64,000 bases of DNA. Source: Adiantum capillus-veneris (taxonomy: Eukaryota > Streptophyta > Polypodiopsida > Polypodiales > Pteridaceae). The position numbers were made by a program, and so were the translations under genes. The notes beneath the pieces are model-generated. The model searched no databases, was not told the DNA's origin, and saw only the letters and a program-made list of their open reading frames with translations. Numbering within the stretch: position 1 is the stretch's first letter; each line of letters begins with the position of its first letter. Positions 10,073-21,874 of this stretch are shown here, one piece after another. The stretch is from contig CM043948.1 of NCBI GenBank assembly GCA_014529385.2, positions 19,588,951 to 19,652,950 on the forward strand. The letters are read 5' to 3'.

Positions 10073-11212
10073 TGTCAGGAGTTTTTTGGAGCAAGGGATT
10101 GTGCATATGTACATATAGATGCATGGTGCATCAAATAAAGAATTGCCCATTTTTCAGAGCCAGGTGGTTACGTGGGGCCCACATGTGTACAGGTAGGACA
10201 GGGTGTACATAGTGCATCGATTTTCACTATTACCAGTACCACTGTGTTTTTTCTACAATAAGGAGGAGTTGGTAGCGCGTAAAACTTCTTGAGGAAGCTA
10301 TCCACGGGCCGATGACATGAGGTAAGCAGGTGCGTTAGATGGCATCTAGTGGCGTCAGGAGGGCGAACGAGGTCAATATTTGCACGCGGATGAGGACGGA
10401 CACAACGTGGGTGTTTTCTTGTGAGAGTTATGCAGAAAGTTCATCATTAGGACCACTTTTTGGGTCCACTTCACGTGGTTGCGAGATGCATTATTGAAAA
10501 GAAATGAGTGCCAGGTGTGCGGATGATGCAAAAAGGTGACAACTATGCACTGCGAGGTTAGTTTTTGGCCTGTTCGGGGTCCGTTTGAGGTCATCTAGAA
10601 GGCCAAGGGTGCCCAAATAATAAAGCTAAGTGTGGGAACTGAAAAAACAGAGAGAAGACCAGAAAAAACGTGGAGAAGAGAGGAGGAACAGCTGCAGGTG
10701 TGTTTTTGCCTATTTTGGAGCCTGTTTTGGCCCTAAACTGCTCATCCGAGGTCGGATTTGAGCACTTTGACATTGTAGACTGGGGTTTTGGGCCGTTCCG
10801 GACGCGATGGCACTGTCCATTTTGCCATATTCCTCACTCTTTTCCTGCTGTTTTTCTGTGTAAGTTTCTCCTATGAGCGAAGTTTCTGCTCTAGTTTGTG
10901 ATTATATCTGGCTTATTTTACCCATATTGTGTGAGCTATTTGCCCCATTGGTGTTGGCCCAAGCTCAATTGTATCTAAACATCAGAAATTCTCCTCTTTT
11001 GAGCTGAGTTTTTTTTGGGTGTGTGTGTGTGTGTGTCTGTGTGGAGTGGGCAAGTGGATAGTCTCTCTCCTCTCACTCCAGAAGTGTGTTCCCTGTCTCG
11101 GCCAGGTGTGTTGTCTAAGCCGAGTGGTGCCCCATAGTGTGTGTGTGTATCTTTCCAAGAGTGTGTGTCGGGTCGTTATAGAGGCGCTGTGTGTGTTTTC
11201 ATCCCGCCCACA
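10073..11212 (+). repeat. B1 5' LTR
   Basis: TGTCAGGAG to CCGCCCACA. Homologous to 17654-18797 and, inverted, to 60381-61514. It contains a short TG/GT tract at about 11020-11040. Open frames inside it (for example 10670-10876) recur in all three LTR copies but have no recognisable product. Confidence 0.93.
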
Positions 11213-11218
11213 TTCTTT

Positions 11219-11235
11219 TGGTGCCCCCACTGAGG
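11219..11235 (+). other. B1 candidate primer-binding site
   Basis: TGGTGCCCCCACTGAGG lies six bases after the LTR end. The C element has the closely related TGGTTCTCCCATTGAGG at the matching place. I cannot name the tRNA. Confidence 0.6.
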
Positions 11236-11277
11236 ATCTTCTTCGAGTACCTTCTGCTTCGAGCTTCAAGCTTCGGG

Positions 11278-11345
11278 ATTACAGGTTGCAGGTTGCAGAT
11301 TACAGGTTACAGGTTACAGGTTATAGGGACAGGTACAGGTACAAG
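11278..11345 (+). repeat. Short tandem ACAGGTT-type repeats in the B1 leader
   Basis: Repeated units of six to seven bases such as ACAGGTT, GCAGGTT and ACAGGTAC. A further short run lies at about 11357-11372. Confidence 0.85.
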
Positions 11346-12279
11346 TGATTCACACAGGTACAGGTAGCTGGAGTACAGTGATATACTAGCAGTGATGTCA
11401 CTTGCAGTTGCTGTGGGAATGCATCACTTGGCGCCTATTTGAGCGCATTGTCTGTTGGATTGTACGTTACTTGTGGAAACTGCCATTGTACGCATTTGTG
11501 GAGCCATACTTGGTTGTATTTGGCAGTCCCAGCCATTTCTGAGACTTGGTCTGGAAGATAGTCATTTCTGAGACTTGACTACATGCGATTTGCATTAGCA
11601 TTCGTGTGAGGGTCGATAGCGTGAGGTTTTTATTGAGCTGGGGGATTCTCAAATGTGGAGATCCTTTCGGTGATACAGGTAGCTGGAGCACCCTTTTTGT
11701 GACCTCGCCATAGGCTATGTACTAGTGAGTCCTACTTGATGCTCGGGTTCTAGTGTTGACAGTTTATGCATACATAGACAGTTTATATTTTGGGTTCCTA
11801 TTGCTCTACTTCTGGGGAAACTCTGTCGAAATTTTCCCAAGTTATGATGGCTGGTTTTTTGGTATTTTGAGCCATTTATGCTGTTATGCTGCTGAAATTT
11901 TGGCAAAATCAGTGGTTGAGTCAGGTGTGCCTTCTTGGGATCTTCATGGTTGGCTTTAATGGATGATCAAAATGGCCCTCAGTTCACTCCTTTTCATTTA
12001 ACTCAAAGAATTCAGATTAATGTTCATGTGTCCAGGAAGATCTTTTTCCAGCAGCGCATAGTCTTTATGTTTGGGCCAAGAAGATTGAGAGAGATCCTGG
12101 AATGTCCTTTGCCTGTTGTAATTCCAATGATCAACTATGAAAACTCATTTGATGTGCATGTGTTTGTCCTTATCTAAAGCTGAGCTCCATTGAAGTTTCT
12201 AGGGATTGGGTAGTGAAAAGTTTTGGGTTCTTGCACGTGTGTTTGAAGGGGTTCTCAAAGCATCATAATTTGGGTAGCC
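11346..12279 (+). other. B1 5' leader with a copia-shared block
   Basis: A non-coding leader before the gag ATG. Positions about 11606-11697 match the K1 copia leader (4141-4235): both read GAGCTGGGGGATTCTCAAAT, then GAGATCCTTTCGGTGATAC. Weaker similarity continues to about 11785. I see no other feature up to 12279. Confidence 0.8.
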
Positions 12280-14100
12280 ATGGCTTTCTCTTATCCGGAG
12301 TTTCATGGAAGAAGTGATGAAGATGTGGAAGAATTTTTGGAAATGATGGAGGTTGCCTGCATTAGCAACCAGATTCATGACCCTACGCAAATGTTACGCC
12401 TTCTCCAAATTTGTTTGAAGAGTGATGCACGAGTTTGGTCTAAAGCATTTGAAGAGGAGTTGCGTGTGGCTGATCCACCTGTAAGGTTGAGTTGGGACAA
12501 TCTACGACATGGGTTGGAAGTGGAGTTTGTGAAGATAGAAGATCCTGACAAAGTGTGGCAAGAAGTACAGGCTTTGGTGCAGAAGGAAGGTGAGCCAGTA
12601 GATGCGTACATATGTAAGTTTTCATTGTCATGGGAGCGAATGTGCAAGGCTTTAGCACCACAGGTACCCCCGTCTGACATGATGAAGAAAGACAGGTTCT
12701 TGGCTGGTCTTTGGGAGAATATACGTTGGAGGGGGGAGCTAAAGAAGCCTAGGACATATGAGGATGCACTAGAGGTAGCAAGGAACAAAGAGTGGAAGCT
12801 GAGGAAAATGAGCCAGTTAGGGGTGGAGTCTTTGCCAATGAGGTCTGAATTTCAGCCTATAGAGTCTTTACAAGGGCGCATGTCAGGGGTTCATCATGAA
12901 CCAGTAGTTACTACTCAGGTTATGCCAGCAGTGGTCACTACAGCAGTGCAAGATGATGAGCTAAGGCAAGACATGAGGCAAATGGTAGATTTGATGAAGA
13001 ATCTCAGCCTAAACATGCTAGGTCAAGTGGGAAATAATCGAGGTCGAGGGAGGTTTGCAAATCAGCCAAGAGGTGAAGAAAGGCCTAGGAATGGTGTTGG
13101 ACAAAGCAATGGTAGGTTTTGGAGGCAGACGCCCACATGTTATAATTGTGGAGAGTTGGGTCACATCAGCCCGCAATGTGATAAGCCACCAAGGATGGGG
13201 GGAGACATGTATCCATTGCCAAGACAGGTGCTAACTAGGTCAAATGATTATGGCATCGAAATTAAGGGAGACGAAGGAACCAGTGGACTGACCCAGGAGG
13301 AAAAAGGAAAGACAAAAGTGCTAAGTGTAGTCACCTTGGAGAAGGCATCAAAGCTAGAGGATACATTAGTGATGCCTATTGGGAAGAGGACCACAGAGGA
13401 TAAGGAAGGAAGAAGTGCCCCAGGTCTTAGTAAGAAGAAAGGAAAGAGCCATGAAGGCGAGGATGTCAAGGCCAAGAGGAAAAGGAGAGCTCGTCGAAAG
13501 TTTCATGTTTCAGATTTTCCACTAGGGGATGGGAAATTAAGCTATGACTTGAAGGAGGATCTGACGAGCAGGAAGGCAGATGTTACTTTTGGGCAGCTTA
13601 TAGAGATGGTGCCTAAGCTAAAGCGACAATGGAAGAGGATGGTTAACCCAATGGAGAAAGAGCCAGAGAGAGGTTCAGTGAAGGTGTTGGCAATGGATGA
13701 GCTACCAGACATTTGTCCAATAGTAGATGTGTGGCATAAAAGGAAAAATTTGGGACAAGGTTATGTGGATGGCGGAGCCCAAATATGTGTCATAACACAC
13801 TCATGCGTTGAGAAGATGGGTCTCACAGTGGTTGGGGTGTCAGGTTTTTGGATCAGATTGGCAAACCATCAAAAAGTAAAATGCTTGGGTGTTGTAAAGA
13901 GCTTAGAAGTGGAGGCATATGATGCAAAGGCAGTGGTTGATTTTCATGTGATGCCAGCAGGGTTGGGAGCATATCCTATTATACTGGGCAGACCATGGTT
14001 ACGTGCAGTGGGAGCTGTTCAAGATTGGCGACATGGTATGATTAGCCTCTATGGAAAGACAGGTACCAAGAAGCTTCATAATATGGACACAAGGAAATGA
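12280..14100 (+). CDS. B1 gag-protease polyprotein
   Basis: 606 codons from an ATG that opens MAFSYPEFHGRSDEDVEEF, the usual start of a plant gypsy capsid region. The capsid-like part covers about residues 1-170. A zinc knuckle CYNCGELGHISPQC stands at about 287-300. A K/R-rich linker runs at about 350-430, and a retropepsin carries YVDGGAQICVI (about 495-505, a DGG variant of the D-T/S-G triad) and IILGRPWL (about 567-574). Gag forms the particle in the cytoplasm; the protease cuts the polyprotein. The frame ends in TGA (14098-14100) but continues in the same phase into pol, so either the stop is a nonsense mutation or pol is made by readthrough. C has its own TGA at a different place, which favours mutation. 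Confidence 0.88.
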   Translation: MAFSYPEFHGRSDEDVEEFLEMMEVACISNQIHDPTQMLRLLQICLKSDARVWSKAFEEELRVADPPVRLSWDNLRHGLEVEFVKIEDPDKVWQEVQALVQKEGEPVDAYICKFSLSWERMCKALAPQVPPSDMMKKDRFLAGLWENIRWRGELKKPRTYEDALEVARNKEWKLRKMSQLGVESLPMRSEFQPIESLQGRMSGVHHEPVVTTQVMPAVVTTAVQDDELRQDMRQMVDLMKNLSLNMLGQVGNNRGRGRFANQPRGEERPRNGVGQSNGRFWRQTPTCYNCGELGHISPQCDKPPRMGGDMYPLPRQVLTRSNDYGIEIKGDEGTSGLTQEEKGKTKVLSVVTLEKASKLEDTLVMPIGKRTTEDKEGRSAPGLSKKKGKSHEGEDVKAKRKRRARRKFHVSDFPLGDGKLSYDLKEDLTSRKADVTFGQLIEMVPKLKRQWKRMVNPMEKEPERGSVKVLAMDELPDICPIVDVWHKRKNLGQGYVDGGAQICVITHSCVEKMGLTVVGVSGFWIRLANHQKVKCLGVVKSLEVEAYDAKAVVDFHVMPAGLGAYPIILGRPWLRAVGAVQDWRHGMISLYGKTGTKKLHNMDTRK

Positions 14101-17100
14101 TTAGAGGAGATTTATGAAGATGAGGATGAGTCTAGTGATGAAGACTCTTCCACGGTGACAGATGAGGACAGTGATAGCACTACCAGCAGTGATGAGGATG
14201 CTGATGTTGCATTTCTTTTGATGGACAAAGAAATCCAGGAGATTGGTTTAGTTGCATTTGCGAATGAGGTTGAAGATGAAAGTGAAGGGCCTTATGAAGT
14301 GATTGAAGGGCTGATGCAAACCAAGGTTGAGTTGTCAAAGAAGCAGGAATTAATGACGCAAATGATTAGTGGAGACCTCTCAGCTATGGAGAAGGATATA
14401 TTTTTGCATATGCTGGCTAGTTTTCTTGATTTTTTCATTACTTCATATGAAGAGATCAGAGGGTTCAAGGGTGAAGAGATGCATATAGAGCTGAAAGAAG
14501 GTGCTAAGCCAGTGCGGCAAAGGCTAAGAAGGATGGGTCAAGAGCAAATGGAAGCCTTGCGGGAAGAGGTGGACAAGTTATTGAAGGCAGGGTTCATAGT
14601 CCCTGTGGAGACCACAGAATGGGTGAGTCCAGTAGTAGTCAGTCCAAAGAAGGATGGGAAGTGGAGGATTTGTGTAGATTTTAAACCCTTAAATGCAGCC
14701 ACTAAGAAGAACCCATATCCTCTTCCATTCATTGATCAGATCTTGGATTCAGTGGCAGGTTATGAGAGGTACAGTGTGTGTGATGGTTTTTCAGGCTATT
14801 TTCAATTGAAGATTGCTCTTAAAGACCGCACAAAGACGACTTTTATTACGCCATGGGGCTGCTATTGCTACACAGTATTGCCATTTGGGTTGTCAAATGG
14901 ACCTTCCTTCTATCAAGAGAGAGCAAATTGGGTGTTGGAACCATTCATTGGTAGTTGTGTTAAAGCTTTTATGGATGACTTCTGTGTCTATAGCAGTAGG
15001 GCTGATCACCATGAGAAGCTGCAGATGGTATTGGCTCGATATGATGAATGTGGAGGACAACTAAATCCAAAGAAATGTCATCTAGCACAGCCAAGGGTGA
15101 AGTTATTGGGCCACATGGTGTCAGAAAATGGCATTGAGGCTGATCCAGACAAGGTTAAGTCTGTTATTCTTCTTCCATCACCTATGAGTACGAAGCAATT
15201 GGCAACCTTTATACACAAAGTGAAGTACATGGCACGGTTTATTCCATTGTCTTCGCAGCTTCTTTATCCATTACAGCAAGTGGCAAAGCATGATCCATTG
15301 CAATGGGATGACAAGTGTGAAGAAGTGTTTCAAGAGGTGAAAGAGGTGTTAGGGGGGTTGTCAGCCATGCAGGCTCCTGATTGGGAGAAAGTTTTTTATG
15401 TAAATCCATCAGTAGGGGATGATGCCATTGGAGCCATGCTATTGCAAAAGGGGAAGGGCAACCATTATATGAGGCCAGTGTATTGTGCAAGCCGAGTGAA
15501 GTTGGTAGCGGAGAGAAAGTTATCGGAAGTAGAGCTAGTGATGGCCAATGTAATATTTGCTTGTCGACGATTTCGTCATTACTTGCTACCACGGCCTTTT
15601 GTTTTCTTGACGAGTTATGCCTTTTTGCCACAGTTAATTAATGGTACTAACATGCCAAATGTGGTGAAGAAATGGGTAATTGAGTTGCAAGAGTTTGAGT
15701 TCTCTTTTCTAGTGGAAGATAGTACAAGGGCTACCCTAGCTGATTTGTTGACCTACAAGGAGAATCCCCTTATTGTTAAGGAAGAGGTGGTGAGAAAGGT
15801 AGTTGAAGAAGTGCCACATATCAGCAATGCACATGTGTTGTTCTTTGATGGCTCATACAGAAAGAGCCATGATGCAGCTTCAGGGGGTATAGCACTTTAT
15901 GATCCAGAGGGGAAGCTAGTATGCAAGAGAGGGTTCAAATTGGATGCGCATAGTAACAATGAGGCTGAATATGCTACATTGGAAGCCGGATTACACATTT
16001 GTTTGAAGCATGGGGTTCGAAGGTTGATCATAAAAGGTGATGCCTTGTTAGTGGTGAAGCAAGTGCTGGGTGTGTGGAAGAGCAAGAACACCTCATTGAA
16101 GGAAATGTGCTTTAGAATTAAAGGCCTGTTAAAAAAGTTTGAAGCATGGAGCATCAGACACATTGAACGTGCTCTAAATGGAGAGGCACATGAAGCAGCT
16201 CAAGGCATGATTGGGGAGCTATTCGTGTTGAGGACCAATTTACCTCTTTATCATGGCCGGGAAAGTTTGGCTCAAGAAGAGGAGTTTTTGCTAACAGGAA
16301 TCATTCCAAAGGAGATTCAGAAGTCTAAGAAGTATGGCTTTGTGCGTAGAGCATACAGGTACAAATTGATTGGTGATGTCTTATACATGAAAGGGGATGA
16401 TCTCGTGTTGAGACGTGTACCTTGGCGGGAGGAGCTTTACAGAGTGTTGGAAGAGAATCATGAAGGCGCATGTGGTGGCCATTTTGCTCTAAAGATCACC
16501 TTGCATAAGATTTTGCAAGAGGGGTATGTATGGCCTAGTTTGCACAAGGATGTTCACCATTGGTGTAGGTCTTGCAATAGGTGTCAAGCATTTGGGAAGA
16601 GAGTGTTGAAGCCAGAGCTACGAAAAACCATTATGGCGTTTGATGTGTTTGAAAAGTGGGGGATTGATGCAATAGGCCCGTTACCTATCACAAGCAGGGG
16701 AAAAAGCTATATTTTGACGGCAGTGGACTATCTTTCTAGATGGGCAGAGGCTATAACAGTAAAACAGATCACTGCAAAGGATGTGGCAAAATTTGTGTAT
16801 GATGAAATATGTTGCAAGTTTGGGGTGCCATTAGAGCTACTTTCAGATAAGGGGCCAGGATTTCGAGCTAAACTGCTAGATTTTTTATGTGCAAAGATGA
16901 AGATTAAGCACTAGCATACCACTCCTTATTACCCACAGTGTAATGGCTTAAATGAAAGATTCAATGGTGAGTTGGTACAAATTCTTTCTAAAGTGACAGA
17001 GCACCAAGGAAAGAATTGGGATTTGGAATTGCCTAGTGCATTATGGGCTTACCGTACTTTAGTGAAGACAGGTACAAGGTTTACTCCGTTTCATTTGGTG

Positions 17101-17625
17101 TATGGAAAGGAAGCACTATTGCCTGTGGAGGTAGAGTTGCCTGCGGTCAAGATGTTAGAGAAGTTGCTTGGGCCGCCTAGTGATGCATTCAAAGAGAGGC
17201 TCTTGCAGTTACAAGAGGTCCAGTTGGATAGGATGAGCGCATTGGAGCATTATGGGAAGGTGCAGGATAAGGCTTTGGCAAAGATAAATGAAAAGGTCAA
17301 AAGTAAGAGTATCAAGAAACATGACTTGGTTTTGCGCTACAATAGTAAGCTGGACAACACCTTCCAAAAGAAGTTTCAAATTAAGTGGGAAGGCCCTTTC
17401 AAGGTAGTGGAGTGTTTTCCAAATGGCACATATCAGCTGGCTAACATGGATGGTGTTCTACATAAGTCAAGGGTAAATGGATTGCGTCTTAAATTGTATC
17501 ATGCTAGATTGATGATGGTGGAGCAAGATGAGCTGTCTGTGGATCAAGCAGTGTTGGTGAGGGATGAGGAGACATGTGATGCGGCGAGTCTCATATCTCT
17601 CTTTGCTGCTGCTGATCATGAATGA
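14101..17625 (+). pseudogene. B1 pol: RT, RNase H, aRNH, integrase (one TAG)
   Basis: In phase with gag. An acidic E/D/S linker is followed by RT with WVSPVVVSPKKDGKWR, LPFGLSNGPSF and the catalytic FMDDFCVYS (about 14971). A degenerate RNase H follows (about 15390-15650), then an archaeal-type RNase H with FFDGSYRKS, NNEAEYATLEAGL and GDALLVVKQ (about 15840-16220). The integrase has an HHCC zinc region (WCRSCNRC, about 16561) and the acidic triad in WGIDAIGPLP, LLSDKGPGF and NERFNGEL, then a C-terminal beta region with WEGPFKVVE and no chromodomain. The only internal break is TAG at 16912-16914, where B2 has CAG, a C-to-T change. The product would copy, process and integrate the element. Confidence 0.9.
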
Positions 17626-17636
17626 TCTAGCAGGCT

Positions 17637-17646
17637 AGGGGATGGG
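17637..17646 (+). other. B1 polypurine tract
   Basis: AGGGGATGGG lies seven bases before the 3' LTR; B2 has the same tract on the - strand at about 61522-61532. Confidence 0.85.
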
Positions 17647-17653
17647 AAAATTA

Positions 17654-18797
17654 TTTCAGGAGTTTTCTGGAGCAAGGGATTGCGCATATGTACATATAGA
17701 TGCATGGTGCATCAAATAAAGAATTGCCCATTTTTCAGAGCCAGGTGGTTACGTGGGGCCCACATGTGTACAGGTAGGACAGGGTGTACATAGTGCATCG
17801 ATTTTCACTATTACCAGTACCACTGTGTTTTTTCTACAATAAGGAGGAGTTGGTAGTGCGTAAAAATTCTCGAGGAAGCTATCCGCGGGCCGACGACATG
17901 AGGTAAGTAGGTGCGTCAAATGGCATCTAGTGGCGTCAGGAGGGCGAACGAGGTCAATATTTGCACGCGGATGAGGACGGACACAACGTGGGTGTTTTCT
18001 TGTGAGATTTATGCAGAAAGTTCATCATTAGGACCACTTTTTGGGTCCACTTCACGTGGTTGCGAGACGCATTATTGAAAAGAAATGAGTGCCAGGTGTG
18101 TGGATGATGCAAAAAGGTGACAACTATGCACTGCGAGGTCAGTTTTTGGCCTGTTCATGGTCCGTTTGAGGTCATCTAAAAGGCCAAGGGTGCCCAAATA
18201 ATAAAGCTAAGTGTGGGAACTGAAAAAACAAAGAGAAGACCAGAAAAAACGTGGAGAAGAGAGGAGGAACAGCCGCAGGTGTGTTTTTGCCTATTTTAGA
18301 GCCTGTTTTGGCCCTAAACTGCTCATCCGAGGTCGGATTTGAGCACTTTGACATTGTAGACTGGGGTTTTGGGCCGTTCCGGACGCAATGGCGCTGTCCA
18401 TTTTGCCAAATTCCTCACTCTTTTCCTGCTATTTTTCTGTGTAAGTTTCTCCTATGAGCGAAGTTTCTGCTCTAGTTTGATTGTATCTGGCTTATTTTAC
18501 CCATATTGTGTGAGCTATTTGCCCCATTGGTGTTGGCCCAAGCTCAATTATATCTAAACATCAGAAATTCTCCTCTTTTGAGCTGAGTGTTTTTTGAGTG
18601 TGTGTGTGTGTGTGTGTCTGTGTGGAGTGGGCAAGTGGATAGTCTCTCTCCTCTCACTCCAGAACTGTGTTCCCTGTCTCGGCCAGGTGTGTTGTCTAAG
18701 CCGAGTGGTGCCCCATAGTGTGTGTGTGTGTATCTTCCCAAGAGTGTGTGTCGGGTTGTTATAGAGGCGCGCTGTGTGTGTTTTCATCCCGCCCACA
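17654..18797 (+). repeat. B1 3' LTR
   Basis: TTTCAGGAG (TG mutated to TT at its start) to CCGCCCACA. It aligns throughout with 10073-11212. Confidence 0.92.
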
Positions 18798-18798
18798 A

Positions 18799-19975
18799 CG
18801 CTAAGGAGATGGGTACACCATACCCATTGTACATATGAAAGCTTTCAATAAGTCAATTAAGAGCTCTATTTCCGTGTACATGATTTTTAATATAGATTCA
18901 AAAAATGAACCTAATGCTTTAGCAAAAGAAAATATAAACAATCACAAAGAATTAGAGTTATCCAATTTTCTCAAGGGATTTCAAGATGTCTTTATTGACA
19001 ACATCCCTTGTGAACTACCTCCTAAACGAGGCAATGATGACCATGCAATTGGACTTCTTCCAGGGAGTTCACCGCCTAATAAACTTCCTTATAGAGTCTC
19101 TCAAGCTCAACACGAGGAGATTATGCAGCAAGTGCATGAGTTAGTTGAGAACTGCATGGTTAGGCCTAGCGCATCTCCCTTTTGTTCACCTGTGCTATTA
19201 GTGCAAAAGAAAGACGGCACATATCATATGTGTGTCGACTATAGAACACTAAATAGGATCACTATCAAAAATAGGCTTCCCGTTCCATGGGTAGAAGACC
19301 TATTTGATAAGCTACAAGGTTCAACCTAATTCAGTAGGATTGACCTAAGAAGTGGCTACCATCAAATAGTTGATCAAGACATTGTAAAGACCACATTTCA
19401 CACTACGTTTGGTCTTTACAAATACATTGTCATGCCTTTTGGCTTGACCAATTCACCAACCACATTCAACCGCTTGATGGAGAAGCTATTTAGGCTTCAT
19501 AAAACCTTTGCTGGAGTGTTCTTTGATGATATTATCATCTACTCTAATTCACTAGACAAACACAAGCAACACCTCTAGGTAATATTTCAAGTTTTAAGAG
19601 AGAATAAACTTTATATTAATCGAAAGAAAAGTTAGTTTTTCTTACAAAAGATTCAGTATTTAGGTCGTATTATCTCTCAAGATGGCATCCAAATGGATCC
19701 ATCAAAGCTAGAGGTAATAAAAGGCTGGCCTCATCCAGGAAATCTTCATGAACTAAGAAGCTTTATAGGTATGTGTGCATACTATAGACGCTTCATAGAA
19801 AAGTTCTCACTAATAGAAGGACCATTGCATGACCTAACAAAGAAAAACGTTAGATATACATGGTGTACCAAGGAGAACAATGCTTTCGAAAAGCTTATCT
19901 CTCAACCTGCTTGAAGCTGTTTTTCTCCAAGAAGGGCATGCCATAAACTATGAAAGTCGAAGGCTCGACCCTGTT
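18799..19975 (+). pseudogene. Element A reverse transcriptase
   Basis: It continues element A after B1. It has the chromovirus RT entry (LPYRVSQAQHEEI, VLLVQKKDGTY, MCVDYRTLNRITIKN), a TAA at 19327-19329, then RIDLRSGYHQI, MPFGLTNSPTTFNRLM and the catalytic FFDDIIIYS (about 19521), followed by a second and third stop and the YLGRIISQDGI stretch. The start of RNase H (HDLTKKNVRY) is followed by a shift near 19910. In a working element it makes cDNA from a Met-tRNA primer. At least four breaks make it inactive. It ends in an RNase H strand at about 19975, where an insertion begins. Confidence 0.87.
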
Positions 19976-20017
19976 GGGCAAGCTCTAGGCATACATTAGG
20001 AAGAGGATGGGGTCTAT

Positions 20018-20431
20018 AAGGGCCTCTTTATTTGCCATGAGATTATGGAGGTGATTAACATTTGGATGAATAGATACATGCCATGTGTGCAAGAGTGGTG
20101 GGTGTGTAAGAGAGGTGTAAAAGTGGTCAAAGGATACACTTTCCTCCCAAAAAGGGGGAGAACAATTTTATGATTTTCTGCCTTCCATAACTCCTACATA
20201 TGATCTCCGATTTGAGTGGAGATTATAGATCTAGAATCTACATGCCATGCTCTTTCTATAGATATGTTACATGATATACTTTTGCCAGCTAGATTTTAAA
20301 TTTCATTTTGGGGGAAAATTTTGAATTCTAATAAACTAGCTGTTTACCTATTTGAATTCAAAATTTGTAATTTGATTGCTTTCTTAATATTAATGTTTGA
20401 CTCCCTTAAACTGCCAAATAAAGAGGTCCTT
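20018..20431. mobile_element. MITE-like insertion in element A RNase H
   Basis: AAGGGCCTCTTTATTTG (20018-20034) is inverted at 20415-20431 with one mismatch. The sequence between is AT-rich and non-coding. The flanking RNase H reading breaks off at about 19976 and resumes at about 20436, so roughly 460 bases are foreign. No clean target duplication is seen: TCTA stands close to both ends, and about 40 bases outside the left repeat are also extra. Superfamily not assigned. Confidence 0.6.
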
Positions 20432-21617
20432 CTAGACTCCATTCTCTTCCTAATGATGAAAAGGAACTCCTCGTAGTTCTACATGTCTTAGACTCATGGA
20501 AGCACTATTTATTGGGGACTTATTTCATTTTGCGGACGGATCACCAAAGCCTTAAGTACTTCATGACATAGACAAAGCTTTCCGACAAACAAATGAGGTG
20601 GGAAAATTTACATTTGCAATTTCATTTTCATATTGCTTACATTGCTGGCAAGCATAATCAAGTAGCCGATGCACTCTCAAGACGACCGAGAGTGAATGTG
20701 GTTTCCATAGCAACTCACAGCGACCTATCTTCTATGATAGATGAGTATGCTATTGATCAAGATGTGATTATAGCCGTTGAACTAGGGAAGAAAGAGGAAC
20801 CATTTACTTTACAAGATGGTTATCTTCTCTATGGCAATAGACTATGCGTTACCAACTCACTACGTGGGAAAGTAATGTATGAATCTCATGCTCCTCCTTA
20901 TGCGGGGCATAGAGGGATTCACTCTACCTAAAAGGGATTGAAACATATTTCTATTGGCCTACCATGATAGCAAACATACAAGAGTATGCTTCTAAATGTG
21001 TGGTATGCAAAAAGACGAAGTTTGATAGAGAGAAGCAACCTGGATTTCTTCAACCTTTGCCAATCCCTAATTCACCATGGGAGAGTATATCCATGGATTT
21101 CCCAAGTCTATCCATGGGAATACAGGAATTTGGACGATAGTAGACAGGTTCAGCAAACAAGCTCATTTTATACTTGTCAAAAAGACTATTAAAGCCCATC
21201 AAATGGAAACCCTCTTCATATCACAAATCTTCAAGTACCATGGCTTGCCAATGTCCATAGTGTCGGATAGAGACCTTAGAATGACCAATAATTTCTGGAA
21301 GGGTCTCTTGAGAATTTAGGGACAAGGCTAAAATTCTGTTTGGCCTATCACCCGCAAATGGGTGGCCAAAGTGAAATAGATAACCTAACAATTCTTGATC
21401 TACTAAAAGCCTCCGTAAAGGAAGTAGATAAAAGGTCCCAATGGGAGAAGTACTTACCCTAGTGGAGGATGCCTACAATATAACACTGTATATACTTCCA
21501 CGAGAAAAGCACCTTTCGAGGTAATTGAGGAAAGATCTAAAAGTCCCTTGCTACTTAAGGTACAGATGAGTATAGCCGAGACCTACAAGAATCTTTCCAA
21601 AAGATTAAGGATGATAT
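20432..21617 (+). pseudogene. Element A RNase H C-part and integrase core
   Basis: The RNase H end (NDEKELLVVLHVLDSW, LRTDHQSLKY, HIAYIAGKHNQVADALSRR) is followed by the integrase HHCC region (HAPPYAGHRGIHST, then ASKCVVCKK in another phase) and the core motifs SIHGNTGIWTIVDRFSKQ, MSIVSDRD and YHPQMGGQSE. It then runs to LQESFQKIKDDI, where element C was inserted. Several frameshifts (about 20931, 21190 and 21319) break it. Its fragmentary - strand relative E (36826-37796) carries the same motifs. The C-terminal part continues at 34176. Confidence 0.87.
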
Positions 21618-21789
21618 TGAGGCGGTCCGAGGTGGGCAACAAGAAGAGTGGCCTCTAAGAACTCTTCTAGGCTCCCATGCTGCTCAATTGGGTTGGGGTT
21701 GGAAAAAACAACCACACACACACAAACCCACAACCTAACCCTACACAAATTTGGGGCACCACCTAGTTTTGGATGCGAACTAGGACGCG

Positions 21790-21874
<85 letters not shown>

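Larger units (their letters stand above)
10073..18797 (+). mobile_element. Element B1: near-intact Tat-like Ty3/gypsy retrotransposon
   Basis: Two LTRs of about 1.14 kb (10073-11212 and 17654-18797) differ by scattered substitutions and enclose PBS, leader, gag-protease, RT, RNase H, a second archaeal-type RNase H, integrase and PPT. The aRNH between RNH and IN puts it in the Tat-like branch of plant gypsy elements. It lies within the gag-RT boundary of element A. No matching target duplication is visible (GACAC at left, ACGCT at right), yet removal of 8725 plus 5 bases restores A's reading phase. Coding damage is slight: one TGA (14098-14100) and one TAG (16912-16914). Confidence 0.92.

Noticed and set aside
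10591-10876. Frames of 60-68 codons that recur in all B-family LTRs
   Set aside because: Conservation is explained by LTR homology; there is no recognisable domain.
15239-15631. 130-codon antisense frame, also at 63533-63925
   Set aside because: It is the complementary-strand shadow of B-family pol, repeated because pol is repeated.
10068-18802. Target duplication for B1
   Set aside because: GACAC and ACGCT do not match; only preserved reading phase supports a 5-bp duplication, so none is claimed.
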